Source: Albugo candida (taxonomy: Eukaryota > Oomycota > Peronosporomycetes > Albuginales > Albuginaceae). Taken from it: DNA of 64,000 nt. This document shows positions 1 to 11,801 of this stretch, piece by piece (within the stretch, counting starts at the first letter, position 1; every line of letters starts with the position of its first letter). The stretch is taken from NCBI GenBank assembly GCA_905220665.1, contig CAJNAR010000178.1:62001-126000 (forward strand). The letters run 5' to 3'. The position numbers and the translations under genes are program-made. Under the pieces are notes generated by a model. It did no database searches. It was not told the origin of the DNA and saw only the letters and a program-made list of their open reading frames with translations.

Positions 1-272
1 ATGTTGATCATGGTGGTATGCGCTTCGTTGCTGCCTTGATGAGTTGTCTTGAAGCATATGACAAATTTTGTAATTAACGCGTCACAATTTTTGCTGTTGG
101 GACCCTTTAGACATTTTTCGAAGGCATATATATCCTGAACGAATCCAGGTGGACATGCTTTTTTGTAGTCGGCCTTGAAAGGATCACACGTTACATGAGG
201 CGCGTTAGGGTCTTCTATTGCTGTTACAGAAGCGAAAATGGACAGGAGTACAGTGAACAGTAACGCAATCAT
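1..272 (-). CDS. SSP1, small secreted protein (3' end outside window)
   Basis: The reading frame is open for 90 codons from an ATG at 272 and runs off the window edge. The first 18 or so residues form a clear signal peptide (MIALLFTVLLSIFASVTA), so the product is probably secreted. The visible mature part has five cysteines and a GSNEAHTTMI block that matches GSNAHHTTMI in SSP7 (60540-60992). I chose this ATG because the other family members start at the equivalent position after a shared leader. The C-terminal family motif would lie beyond the window. There is no recognisable catalytic domain. Membership of the secreted family is well supported; a role as a host-interaction protein is only inference. 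Confidence 0.75.
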   Translation of the reverse strand, partial: MIALLFTVLLSIFASVTAIEDPNAPHVTCDPFKADYKKACPPGFVQDIYAFEKCLKGPNSKNCDALITKFVICFKTTHQGSNEAHTTMIN

Positions 273-349
273 GATTTGAGATGTTTGTGAGGATTCCGGA
301 ATTGAAGACTAAACAGATAGTAGGCAGAATGATGAATTCGAGTACTCCA

Positions 350-565
350 TGTTTGAGAAGACGTGCAGAAATTCATGTTACAACGCACGCACTTCCTACA
401 GGAGGGCATCAAAAGATTGCTTACGCGGTAAGTCAGCGTTGGTAATGTCGTTACAAACGGTATAGATTTCGGTAGAGGATACTGCATAATATACTGAGAT
501 TAGCTAATAGTGAATTAAGGACCTGTCTACATAAATATACACTTTTCAGTTTACCTCCAATAGTC
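350..565. repeat. Short insertion in the SSP1 leader (MITE-like)
   Basis: The SSP2 leader runs directly from the promoter-side box into the ATG-proximal segment. In SSP1 this stretch of about 216 bp lies between them. A related insertion of about 170 bp sits at the same point upstream of SSP3 (12362-12531), and a similar stretch is seen near 61286-61400. The insertions are flanked by short direct repeats resembling TGGAGT. The ends show only weak inverted similarity, so a non-autonomous DNA element is a guess. A 5' untranslated intron is the main alternative. Confidence 0.4.
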
Positions 566-649
566 CAGCGTAGGGTATGATTTCTGTCAATCACCCTCTG
601 CGTCCACCAAACCCCTCGGACTTTCTTGTGCTCAATATATCTCGCATGG
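566..649 (-). promoter_or_regulatory. Conserved SSP leader box upstream of SSP1
   Basis: This is one of five similar blocks of about 83 bp upstream of SSP genes. Read on the gene strand it contains the core GCACAAGAAAGTCCGAGG followed by GTTTGGTGGA and ends in CCCTACGCTG. In SSP1 it is 294 bp from the ATG because of the insertion at 350-565. It may be core promoter or 5' untranslated sequence; the sequence does not decide between them. Confidence 0.5.
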
Positions 650-794
650 ATAAAATCGTGATCCACGCAAAGAAACCGCTTGAAAAATCAGTCACTTTTG
701 ATATATTTTGAACTATCCATTCCGTTTTTAGTTGTGCGCACTTCTGTAAGCTGCTGAAGTACATGGTGTATTCCGTCAGTAAGAAAGTTCGTAT

Positions 795-1039
795 TGGGTC
801 CGTACGCAGCTCAGTCGGTTAAGCACTTGACCGCACGGACCCCCTGCCGGCGGTCGTTACTTCGATCCCGGCAGTCTGGGCAGCGGCTTTGAGCCCACCC
901 AAGCAATAAGCTTGGAAAATATCTGCCTCCCTAGGTTTGGAGTCAGACTTGAGTGATATTTACACGGTCAGGGGCTCATGATATAATAAGGAAGGTAATT
1001 GAAGAAACAGATAAACAGTGAAATGAAATCCTTGACAAA
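795..1039 (+). mobile_element. tRNA-derived SINE
   Basis: The 5' part resembles a tRNA gene. An A-box-like segment (GCAGCTCAGTCGGTTAAGC) is followed about 50 bp later by a B-box-like ACTTCGATCCC, within a perfect 7-bp stem of CTGCCGG and CCGGCAG (844-850 and 868-874). The tRNA-unrelated body continues to about 1039. The element is flanked by a diverged 16-bp duplication, 779-794 and 1040-1055 (GTAAGAAAGTTCGTAT and GTGAGAACGTTTGTAT). The paralogous sequence near 12757 carries a single uninterrupted copy of this site. No other copy was noticed in the window. Calling it a SINE rather than a functional tRNA follows from the missing acceptor-stem pairing and the long tail. Confidence 0.75.
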
Positions 1040-4000
1040 GTGAGAACGTTTGTATGAGTGGAGCAACGCAATTCGCATCTTGCAAGTATAAACATAGTTA
1101 TATTTTAAACACTACAACACATGTGATCAAATCCCACGCCGTGAGCATACGAATGGTTAGACCATAAGGAGCATGCAATAGTTTGTGATATTCGAAGAAA
1201 CATGTGATAAGGTCACACGGGAATATGAATGTCGGCATGAGGAAGAAGTCTTGACTTGCTAGAAACGAGCCAAGAAGGAGTAGAGTTTGTTGTCTATGTG
1301 ATATGAGCTCGGGTGTTATCGAGGAAGTTACCTCGCTGAACATCGAGACCATCGCCAAGTAGTTCCATCAAAGTCAAAAATCTTCAGGGAGAACCTCCCT
1401 GTCTTTTTTTCAAGGCATCACATTAGGCTCGTCGTATGCAGGAAGCTACCAACGGCTCAGATAACGGTGATGGTTAGAATAGGAACTATCGGCCCGCGGT
1501 AGGCTGAATGCTCTCTATAATGACTAACGCCTGTGATTTTCGTTGGGAATTACACTGCACAGTTAGCCGTGGGACAGGTTGAAGCAATATGAAGAGAACA
1601 TATCACTGCATCGGAAGGACATCTGGTCACGAGTGGCTTCCATATCCTCTTATTTCAAGCAAAGAAATCAAAAACGGACCCCAACCATCATACCAGTGCT
1701 ATACGAACCTTCATCAGTACATGCCTCACATTATAACGCGCTATATGCAAGAGATCCACGTTTGCGTATCTCATATGGATAACAGCGGAGATTCCAGGCA
1801 CATAACGCATGCCTATCATTGCGCAGAAGATGAGCTTTTGTAATCAAGTGCAGTCTCATGTAACTATCTAGTCTCTTGATATAAACCGTTAATATCAATG
1901 GACAGGGAAGCCTTACTCGAATACCTCCAACGCTTCCCTATAAGATAGGGAACTGGGGAAATTTCGTGTTGCAGAAATCATTCCCAATTCAGAACTTGTT
2001 AGGATCTTGCGAGGAAAAAAAACGTCAAGAGCAGCATCTTATCGTCCATCTAGTCTCATTGTCATTGTGGATGGTCTTGCCTTTAGAAAGGAGTCTACGT
2101 CGACCGTACATAATCCTGAAGAATATGGCTCGTTCGGTTTCCGCGATGGAGTGGCTGTACTCTATCCGACTTCTCAACCCCTCATTTGTTCGTGACTGGA
2201 ACCAGCAGCACTTACGGTGCAGCCATGAAATGTGGTTTAACGGGAAGGTGATTGAAAATGCATCATGCAAGGATATGCATGTGATGTTCTTCACACGTAT
2301 TAAGTAAGAGCGCTTGTTTGTCATATTTGCTTGGCGTAGGAATTAGGAGTATTTGTCAGTCAACATCCTGCTATTGGGTGTCAGAGACTCATTAGAAAAG
2401 AAAAATGCTGTCAGTTTGACAGCGTTTATGATTTGGATGGAATAAAAGAGCGATACAATGAGATGAAATGGCTGTGGCCACGTGCTTCGTAGTGGAATTG
2501 AAATAGTGAACTAACACAAAGAGCACGATAAGTGCATTACTACATTGAATCAACTACTTATGCCAATAGAAAAATCGTGACACAGCATGAGCAAGAAATT
2601 GGTTTGCATCTGATTTCCCAATACTACATTTGAATGCTCAGTACATACTCACAACCGCTACCACGACTTCGATGCTATGAAAGTCGCTTTTTGACGCTTG
2701 AAATAGAATCCGGATTGCGAATGACACACTTTGCTGGTTTCGCTTATTTGACTTGATTTTGCCAATGCCTTCACATCCATGTGCCTTCAAGAATCGTGTG
2801 TTATTTTGGTCTTCGAAATGCAGAATTCCATTGCAACTATTGTGCGAACAATGGGGACTTGTCATGGTGTGCAATCAGACCTTTCGTTTGACGTAAAGCA
2901 AGTACGAAGTCGAGAAACGGTTCGACGATCTGCAGTTCATTTAATACAGCACGACCGGAATAAATAGACGATACTTGATTGTGTCTTGCTTTAGCATTAC
3001 TGTCGAACAAGCATGACTTCACGCAAGCAGCACTCGGGTACGGGTGAACATGTTTTGTAGTGTTTGTTGGATCAATCGTTGGAAGTTTGCATGTATCGAT
3101 GTCCGAGACACTGGATGATCGAAATTCAGATGAGATTTTTCCTTCCATTGTTCTTGGTCGCTCAGCAATGGCGAGTCATTTATGTAGGTTATGTTCGTCC
3201 AGAATCGATACCAACGACGCACTATTTCATATTGATCTAAGCTCGAGGAAAACATCATTAAAAAAGCGTGCTTCTGTATCAACCTCCAAATGTCAAAGAA
3301 GTGAGAGGCAATCAATACAAGAGGAGTTTCTTTCTCTACCCAAATAATCCTCTTCCAAGCGCTATGCATTGTACTCTTCATCCCAGCGACCGCATATCTT
3401 AGCGCTTTCCCAATGAACGTTATCCTGATCAACACAGATTTGTGACATCGCTTCGTAATGCCATCCACAATTCATTTCTCGTGTCTTCCACCAATCATCA
3501 AATAAGCGAGTCTCCACATGAAACAATAAAGTAGCAATTGTTCGTTTCTTCACAGATTGTATATGAGTTGCAGTTTCTTGCTATCTGCAACATGTCTTAA
3601 AAAAGATGTCAGCTTTAAATAGCTGTAGCCTCCGTCCGTGCGAACTTGACATTATCGAGTATCATATCCACGAATTGCATGGGCTCACATTGACACTAAT
3701 TGAGTTACGTCTCGTTATCATGCTAAATCTCACATTAGCTGTAAAACAAGAGAGGAAATTCGGTACGTTCACTGAGTGACACTATGCTCATGCTATTGTA
3801 TGTTCATGTTGCAATATGTCTTTATCCAACGCAATTGTGGCATTCTCAGTGAATCATTTACTGCGTCATACATACGGAGCAACAAGCACCTACATTGATG
3901 AAGATACTGATTATGTCGCCAAGCTTTACATTGCTTGCTTCTTGGAAGCCAAACTCTATATAATTTGGTGAATAAGTACATGGATCATACTCAAGCGTTT

Positions 4001-4727
4001 GAAGCCCTACTTTCAATATTTCTGTGAATGAAAACCGGATGACGCGTTCGATAGGATCATTGACGTGCAGTAATGGTAGGACCTTTAATATTGATGTATA
4101 TTGCTCACCCATTCAACCATGCATGACTTAGCGAACGAGTACTGTTTAGGAAAAGAAAAAGGTATGTGCTGTGGAGAGTTTCACAAGCTTATCCACTGAG
4201 ATCAACGTAATACTAAGAGAGAATGTAACACCTTGGTGTCAAGAAAATGATACAGCATTCCTAGCTCCAACCAGTCCTATAGGCGAGAGCTTTCAAATAT
4301 GGAAGTGGAATGCTTTGGAAAGTGTTTTACGTCTGGATGGGTCATAAAACTGCCACTAAAAGGTAAATGTATTTACAAGGACAATTAGAGAAAAGAATAG
4401 TTTAAGAACACACACCTCACTATAATGAGCGATTGCACTGATACAGTAGATATGTTGCTACTGTATCAAATGGATCAGCATTGCTGCCTAATTTTGAAAT
4501 TTTGTCCACTACGCCGGAGGGACTTTGTATATTCAATATGAAGTATCTGTGCATCATCTCGGTACGCTTCCGTGCGCTTTTATATTAATCCTTAAAAATT
4601 TTAACAGCCCTCCGTATGTCCCCGCACTTTGTTATTTTGTTACCATGTAATTCACATTGAGAAAAACCTTTCATATCAACACTTCTAATTCCGGCTGAGG
4701 AGAGGTCGTGTGGAAAGGAGGAACAGT

Positions 4728-4847
4728 CTAACGAAGGATTGTGGGTGAAGTTGGAGGATTATGCGAAGGAGTAAGTTTTCTTTCTGCGAAGGAGTTGGAA
4801 GAACCAAGAATGGACGGGAGTGAGGTGAATAGTAACGCAGTAACCAT
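4728..4847 (-). pseudogene. SSP2, truncated small secreted protein
   Basis: The frame starts at the family ATG (4847) with a typical signal peptide, MVTALLFTSLPSILGSSNS, nearly identical to that of SSP3. It becomes proline- and threonine-rich and stops after 39 codons. The rest of the family domain and the C-terminal motif are not found downstream. The leader box at 4920-5002 is intact and 73 bp upstream of the ATG, the same spacing as at SSP4 and SSP5, so transcription could continue. A very short secreted peptide remains possible, but loss of the mature region makes a pseudogene more likely. Confidence 0.6.
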
Positions 4848-4919
4848 TTGCACTGTTGGTGAGGCTTGATAAATTGAAGGATGAACAGATAGTAAACAGA
4901 ATGATGATTTCGAGTACTC

Positions 4920-5002
4920 CAGTGTAGGGTACGATTTCTGTCCGTACCCTCTGTATCTACCAAACCCCTCGGACTTTCTTGTGCTCTATATATCTCGCAT
5001 GC
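4920..5002 (-). promoter_or_regulatory. Conserved SSP leader box upstream of SSP2
   Basis: Same block as at 566-649, with the core GCACAAGAAAGTCCGAGG, here without the leader insertion. It is 73 bp from the SSP2 start codon. Confidence 0.5.
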
Positions 5003-6147
5003 ACCGATTGGTCCAAATATAATAACAAACGTTCTCACCCGAGTCGAGATTGTGTGATGTAAAAAACTGATACCAGTGGCCAAACCTGACCTGTCTATTC
5101 CCTGCTTGACACGATAGCCTTTTATAAATATTAGTCTCCGACTGCGTTGGCCCACGAGGTAACAGCATGGACTCATGTCAATGTTCGACCATTTGACATT
5201 CCATAAAATTCGATACTCTAGTCTAAATCTGAGCCGTTGTATGCATCTCGTACTTGTAATGGTAAGGCATCAGGAACCTTCCATAGCTAATGTGTGTCCA
5301 GATTATCAGCAAAGTACGACCCTCGTATTCAGGTGTGTTAAATTTTGAAACATTGTATAATTTGATATAATGGATGGATTCTGTAGAGCTCGGTAGGATG
5401 TAAACCCAATATTACACACGTAATTCAAGATTTTAGAAGAAGAATTGTCTCTGAAGTCGCGTATCTATTTCTAGTCCCTACACACATACGATTGTGGTTC
5501 AATTTCTACTCATATGTGGCACTGACTATTCAATGGGAAATCCTCTTATAAAATGCTGGTTTTGGAACACCTGCTGTAACAGTTTCTCCATATGAAGTAG
5601 AAACATCGAGCCTTCCCTATTTCTCATGGCGAAGAATATGATCGCCTAAACATTCGAGCGTGCTTTTTTATTTGTAAATACACAGCGCGGCGTGGCACGC
5701 TTTATTAAGCTCTGTGAAATACAGTAATTGTACTGGTGAGAAATAGATACCACTCGCACACTGGAAGTAATACAGCCGAAAGAACTTTGACCAAAATTAT
5801 TACGATTGCGGGATTGTGATTACTAATAGTGAGTTACCCAGATAGGTTCACAACGGTGTTATGTGGATCAAAAGTGGTACGAATTTGCTCCTGGAAGCTA
5901 AGGTACCTCAAGCGACAGTTCTTTGGTTTGCGATATAAATGGTTTTATGGATTGGATGAGGATAGAGGAGTGTCATTAAGGAACACGTGTGAGGGTGTCT
6001 GTTTCGCATGACATCACCATATTACACAATAATTTGGCCCATGTTATAATCAGGATAGTGTGAAAAATATTGAAAGTAGTAGAGTGCTAATCAGAATAAT
6101 GTGGATAATAATAAAAGTAGTGTGGTACAAAACTAATCAACTCCAAC
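5003..6147. other. Intergenic region between SSP2 and CAND1 pseudogene 1
   Basis: There is no gene. Roughly 5290-5680 is homologous, in inverse orientation, to 38500-38900 upstream of SSP4, and more weakly to 45210-45550 upstream of SSP5. Homology upstream of SSP genes therefore extends several hundred bases beyond the leader box. The 6000-6147 part is AT-rich and identical to the region before intact CAND1. Confidence 0.5.
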
Positions 6148-7190
6148 ATGGACCGTGAGAGAGAAGAACTCATTTTGCGCCTAATTGAGAAGGTTCCTTA
6201 GTGTGATATGCTGCGGCATATGTTGGTTTCTCGGACTCTGATTGATTCTTCATATTCCTGCCTTGTATTATTCATTCGTAGAGCAGCACGTTTGACAAAG
6301 ATGAGCGGTATATGGCAACATCCGATTTATCCTCGGAATTAACAAAAGGTTCGGCACCGCTCGGAGCGCACTTAGAGACAAAGTACGTACGATCTCTTAC
6401 AACGAATCAGATACTGATTCCATCCCTTCTAGGGTGTGCACAGCTATTTTGAACCAATTGAATGACACTTCCAATGATGTTCAATCCGTGGCAGTCAAAT
6501 GGTGAGCAACTCGGCATACATATTTGCAATTAATTGTGACAATTCTGTCTAGTTTGGGTATTTTGGTCACCAAAGTGAGTGATCGTCAAGCTGCCGACAT
6601 TGCTGCGAAATTGTGCAATCTGATCCTTCATGGCCAATCCGAGCTTCATGACATCTACACAATCGGAATAAAAACGGTTTTGGCCGATGTCGATATTTCT
6701 GCGGGTAATTTGGTGTCGCAATCGATCTCAGCACAGTTTTTGCAAAGTTTATCGCGCTCCGATTTGGATGCACGCATCAAAGCGGATGTTCTGGACAGCC
6801 TTGCGGATGTATTGCGTCGATTTGGGAATTGTATCGCCAGTGATCATGAAACGTATCAGAACTTGTTTCTAACACTTCTGCATGACCCGTGTTATCTGAT
6901 ACGAAAACGCACAATTCAATGCGTTGGGTCTCTTGGTCTCGTTGTTTCCGATGAATTGCTAGCGCGCTTAATTGATGAATTGGGGGAGCGAATTCATGGT
7001 GGCAATGCGGAGACGTAGACACTTGTACAAACAATAGGGACTCTATCACGGACTTGTGGACATCGACTAGATGCTCATTTAAAGAAAATCATCCCACTTT
7101 TGATTCAATTCTGTGGTTGCATTGACGATGCGACTATGCAGAATGGAGTTTTTGACGAGCTTCGCGAGAATTGCATCCAAGCTTTGAATC
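6148..7190 (+). pseudogene. CAND1 pseudogene 1 (5' fragment)
   Basis: It keeps the start codon and the same exon layout as intact CAND1: exons at about 6148-6192, 6282-6382, 6433-6501 and from 6553. Up to 6890 it is identical to the intact gene. After that, mismatches appear, an in-frame TAG interrupts it at 7016-7018, and homology ends near 7190 within the codons for the N-terminal third. Several post-6890 variants (CAAACAATA, CAGAATGGAG) match pseudogene 3 on the minus strand instead of the intact copy, so the fragment is a mosaic. Because introns are retained it arose by DNA duplication, not retrotransposition. A short N-terminal HEAT fragment could still be made. Confidence 0.85.
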
Positions 7191-7199
7191 GGTACTCGC

Positions 7200-8530
7200 C
7201 TTTTCCAATTGGCAGTACAATTCCATCGCGTCACGGGCAAATACGAACGATAACAATGACAAATTGACAGGAAGACATACTGTTGAAGTTGGACGGGATC
7301 ACTCCGAATCATGAGTCGAGTTCTCTTGCGATCTGTCCCGAAGAGATGTGTGTCACCAATCAAAACAGTGCGAGAAGTGTCCACCCAGAATGGCGTCAAT
7401 ACCGATATCTCCGTGACACAATTCAAGATATCTACAATTTTTTGAATGGTTTATATCTATTCAAAACACGCCTGGTCACTCACTTCATGAAGAATCATTG
7501 GATCATCGCATATGGACGGATAAAGCATACGGTGATAACAATATAGTCGACGTCGCGCGGTACGGTAACAGTACGAGGACACATTTGATAAAGTGACGTC
7601 TGAGTGCCAATGTCATCCAATGCGAACGGAAGCTCGATACTGCATTGCTTGTTAGAGAATCCCAATTGTGCGCATCACGCTATCTTGAGATTGAGATCGA
7701 TACAAACGATAAAAAGTATGTCTTCTACAGACAACCACACTATCGGTATTGTATACAGAAGAAAATCGAAATTCATCCGTATGACTTGCATGTGCTTGTG
7801 TTTTACCCTATCTTGGACGAGAGATTAGAGGCAGCTTGTTGGGGTCTTTATTATTTATTGGTGTATCATTCATGATTTTCATTGTGCTTGAACACTCAGT
7901 CGGGTACCATATCACATATTGTGTGCTGGAACGCTTCTTTCTCACTGTCAAAACACAACTTCGCAAATTTGCGACACGAACATGACCTCTTTGTAGATCT
8001 GTGCATGCTCATTGAATCAATCGCTCCTGGAGATAACATTGCCTCGCAATCAGGTCAAGCCCCAACGATAATTTCATGCTATCGATCCAGCCATCGCGAC
8101 CGTAGCAATGTGTTGTGACTAGTGCATTACAGCAGCGAGGCAATCGATACCGTGCATTATTCTGCAGCGATTCGCATGATAATTTTCTTCTAGATCGTAA
8201 AAAACTCAGGCGTCTTCTCTTCGCTCACCACATGTAGCGACCGCTGCTCTCAGTGCAGAGAATGTTGAAGTGTCAATTAAGCCACAAAAACATTTTGTAC
8301 ATGCAAGCAACACACTTGGGCGGTCTGATTTGATTGTGTTCAGCGACGGACTGGAAAATGAAAATGACGAATTTGTTGAACGCGACTTTAAGTATACGTT
8401 TTTCTGATGAAATTTGGATCATTCGGCGAAGAGAAAAGGCTTCGGAGGCCGGGCTTCTGCTATCTTTTGAAACCACCAAAGGTTTTTCAACTGTATGGCA
8501 TTTTGTGAGCTGCTCATAATGGTGAGGGTC
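7200..8530 (+). pseudogene. Decayed gene remnants (counterpart of 41440-42064)
   Basis: Near 7312 a short open stretch begins MSRVLLRSVPKRCVSPIK, basic and serine-rich like a mitochondrial presequence. It is homologous to MSRVFMRSVRRYVSHLYK on the minus strand at 42064. At about 8190-8500 there is similarity to 41440-41900, including a QKHFVHASN / QKHFAHTRQ block and an IIRRR block. Between 7415 and 8189 copy 1 holds about 770 bp that the inverted copy lacks. Open stretches there (for example 7645-7875) are not recognisable. Many stops in every frame indicate decay. The gene is unidentified apart from the PG-rich signal seen in the inverted copy. Confidence 0.45.
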
Positions 8531-8539
8531 AGAGTGAGA

Positions 8540-11500
8540 AGATGGAAGAGAATACATCACTGCATCGGAAGGACATCTGGTCACGAGACACTTCCATATC
8601 ATCTTATTTCGAGGAAAGACGTCGATATTAACCCAAAAAAAACATAACAGTGCTAGGCGAACGTTCCTCAGTACATGCCTCACATTATAACGCGCTATAT
8701 GCAAGAGCTTCACCTTTGCGTATATCATATGGATAAGAGCAGAGATTTCAGGCACATAACGCATGCGTATCATTGCGCAGTGGATGATCTATTGCAATCA
8801 AGGGCAGTCTTATGTCACTATCTACTCTATGATATAATACGCGAATTTCAATGGATAGGGAAGCCTTATTCGAATACCTTCAACGCTTCCCTGTAAGATA
8901 GGTAAGTGGGAAAGCTCGTGTTGCAAAAATCAATCATTCCCAATTCAGAACTTGCTAGGATCTTGCAAGCAAAAACATCCAGAACTGCGTCTTATCAGAG
9001 GCGCTCTCATTTTCTCCTAATATGTACACCATATCGACTGGTCATCCAAGTCATCGCTGTTTATCAATATCAGCGATAGAATTCTAATTCGAGTCTTATT
9101 GCTATTGCGGATGGTCTTTCCTGTGTAAAAAGAGTCTACGTCGACTGTGCACAATCCTAAAGAATTTTAATCGTTCGGTTTTCGCGGTGGAGTGGCTGTA
9201 CTCTATCAGGCTACGGTCGCTGCCAGACTGATGGAGAAATCGCATCACTTATTGGTCATCAGTCAAAAATTGTATCATCCACGCGAGTATAGTTCTATGA
9301 CCGACGGGCATAAGCGCGCCGACGAAAAAGAATTGGTGCGGTGGGACAGAATGAACAAGTCTTGAATTTCATTACAGAGTTTCTGTTTCTTACCTTACCA
9401 CCTTACATAATCGTTCTCAAGAAGATTGCGTTCTTGATTGGAACAAGCAGTATTTCGATGCGGTCATGAAAGTGGTTTATGAGTGCAGTGGAATGAACAC
9501 GCATCATCAAATGATATGTATGATATTCTTCATACGTATAATTAAAGGCGCTGGTTTGTCAGTTCCGCTCGGTGTTAGGAGTATATTGTCCGACATAATC
9601 ATAGTATTGGGTGTCAGAGACTCATAGAAAACTTGTCAGATTGCCATCGTTTATAATTTAGATGTAAGAGAAAGAGCGATAGAATGGGATTAAGCGGCGT
9701 CAAACACGTTTTCCTGCAGTAAACAAAAGACTGGGATAAGAAGAAGAAGCAAACGACAAGCGCGATATTACTTTGGATCAACTAGTTCATAGCGATAAAG
9801 AGATTCTGACACAGCATCAGCAAGAAGTTGATTCGCTTTCAATTGACAAATGATACATTTGATTGCTCAGAACGTACTTCTCAAGCGCTAAGCACACTTT
9901 CAACGTTTCGGAAGTCTCTTTTCAACTATTTGAAATAGAATCCAAATTGTAGATAACGTATCCGTTGTTTCGTTTACGCGACTTGAATCGCGATGCCTTC
10001 ACATTCATGAGTCTACAACAGTCGTTGGATCGACAAAACGGTTATTGCTTTTGACTAAACAGTGAATCAATTTATCGGAAAGTTATCTGTCGCCGTTTTT
10101 GTTGGCAAAATTACAGGCAGAGAAAATGAGAGACAAAAGGGAGGTTTATTGTTTTCACAGAGTCGTGTGTCATTTTGGTCTATGCAATGCAGAATTGCAT
10201 TGCATCTATTGAGGAACATTGGGGCCTTTGTTGAGGTGTGCAATCAGGCCTTTCGTTTGATGAATAAGAGAGTACGAAGTTGATTAATGCTTCGATCTTC
10301 TGCAGTCATTCAAGAGCACGGCTGAAATACATAGTCGATACTTGATTGTACCTTGCTTTAGCATTACTGTCAAATAAGTATGAATACACGCCAGCAGTAC
10401 TCATGTATGGATCAACAGGTGTTCTAGTGTTTAGATGCGTCAATCGTTGAAAGTGTGCATGCATCGATGTCCGAGACACTGGATATTCAAGAAACCGGAG
10501 TTCGAAATGAGAGTTTGTCTTCCCTTTTTCGTGGTCGCTCAGCAATGGCGAGTCATTTATACACGACATGTTCATCCAAAATTGATGCCAAAGACGTGCT
10601 ATTTCATATTGATCTAGCCCCTATGTAAACATACGTCATAAAAGCGTGCTTTTATAATAACCTCCAAATGTCAAAGAACTAAGAGGCAATCAGCACAAGA
10701 GGAGTTTTTTTGTCTGCTCAGCCACTTTCCCTTCAAACCGTTTTGTTTTGTATTGTTCATCCCAGCGGCATGTTTCAAAGCCTTTTCAATGAACGTTATC
10801 CTCATAAACACAAGTTTGCGACATCGCCTTGTGAATCCATCGGCATTTCATTTATCGTGTCTTGCATCGAACGATTTAGTGAAGTGTGTACCGACATGAA
10901 ACAATTGAGAGCCAACTTTTCGTTTATTCACAAGTTGCACATGAGCTGCTGTTTTTTGCGATCTGCAGCATCTTACCGAAAAAATGCCTACTTTCAAGAT
11001 CTTTAGCTGTCGTCCGTGGGCACTTGGAATTATCGATTATCAAAGCAGCAAATTGCTTGGGCTCATAATGACACTGATCAAGTTACGTCTCCCTGTCAGC
11101 TAAATCTACATTAACTTGAAATGAAAGTAGGGTATTCGATACGTTTATCGAGTGATACCATGCTTTTGCTGCTACATGCTCGTGTAGCAATATGTCTTTA
11201 TCCAACGGCAGTTGTGGCTTTTGATGCTTTCTGATTTGGCGGTCCAAGTATGAGTTCCAATTCGTTCTCAGTAAATCATCTACTGCGTCATACATACGGA
11301 GCAAGCAGCACCTACATTGATGAAGATACTGATCATGTCAAAATTTGACATCGCTCGCTTCTTGAACGTCGAACTGCGATAATTTTGTGGATAAGTACAT
11401 GGATCATACTTGAGCGATTAAAGCCCTCATTTCAACATACCTGTTAATGAAACGAGATGACGGATTATATAGGATCATCGACGTGCAGTAATGGTAGAAC

Positions 11501-11801
11501 TTTGGATAATGATGTATAATGCTCACCCATTGAACCATTCACGAGGTAGTAAACGAACACTGCACAGAAAGAGAAAAAGGTATGTGGTGTGCTGAATTTT
11601 GCAAGCATATGGACAGAGATTAACGTAACAATTATAGATAAAAAGATATACCTTGGTGTCAAGAAAACGATACTCTGTTCATACTGCAAGACAGTGTTTC
11701 ACGGGAAGGCTTTCATGAACTTAAAATGCTGTGGAATGTTTTTCATGTGTGGAAAAGTCATAAAACACTGGCACTGATAGGGAAGAATGTATTCACAAAA
11801 A
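8540..11801. repeat. Diverged SSP repeat unit downstream of SSP3
   Basis: No gene is supported. The order of homologous blocks matches 1580-4700 and 58560-60500. A block around 8675 (plus-strand reading MPHIITRYMQELHLC) corresponds to 1720 and 58650. Blocks at 9540-10980 correspond to 2300-3600, and 11300-11560 to 3870-4110. Divergence with many indels shows these are old duplicates. Open frames in one copy are broken in the others. Confidence 0.6.

Larger units (their letters stand above)
1250..6890. repeat. Segmental duplication, copy A (partner 12966-18605)
   Basis: The tract is nearly identical to 12966-18605 at a constant offset of 11715-11716 bp. I noticed a single 1-bp indel, near 1593. 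It contains the SSP2 remnant and the first part of the CAND1 pseudogene. Similarity drops sharply but does not vanish at both ends: mismatches resume upstream of 1250 and downstream of 6890 (G at 6891 against C at 18606). This suggests homogenisation inside older duplicates. From 1250 to about 4700 I see no convincing gene, only segments shared with 8540-11800 and 58000-60540. Confidence 0.9.

Noticed and set aside
795..880. A functional tRNA gene
   Set aside because: A- and B-box-like sequences are present, but there is no matching acceptor stem or proper anticodon arm, and target-site duplications flank a longer element.
1720..1843. A conserved small protein beginning MPHIITRYMQE, seen in three to four repeat units
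   Set aside because: Nucleotide identity is as high as protein similarity, and the frame ends at different places. It looks like conserved repeat DNA, not selection on a protein.
1966..2307. 113-codon open frame in the duplicated tract
   Set aside because: The diverged copies at 8920-9560 and 58887-59300 break the frame repeatedly.
3019..3468. 149-codon open frame on the minus strand (and its copy at 14734-15183)
   Set aside because: The homologous stretch at 10306-10870 has many stops in this frame, and no conserved residues or domain are evident. Open only by chance in one lineage.
8273..8773. 166-codon open frame on the minus strand
   Set aside because: It spans the border between two different repeat blocks (gene remnant and SSP unit), and its two halves match unrelated parts of the window.
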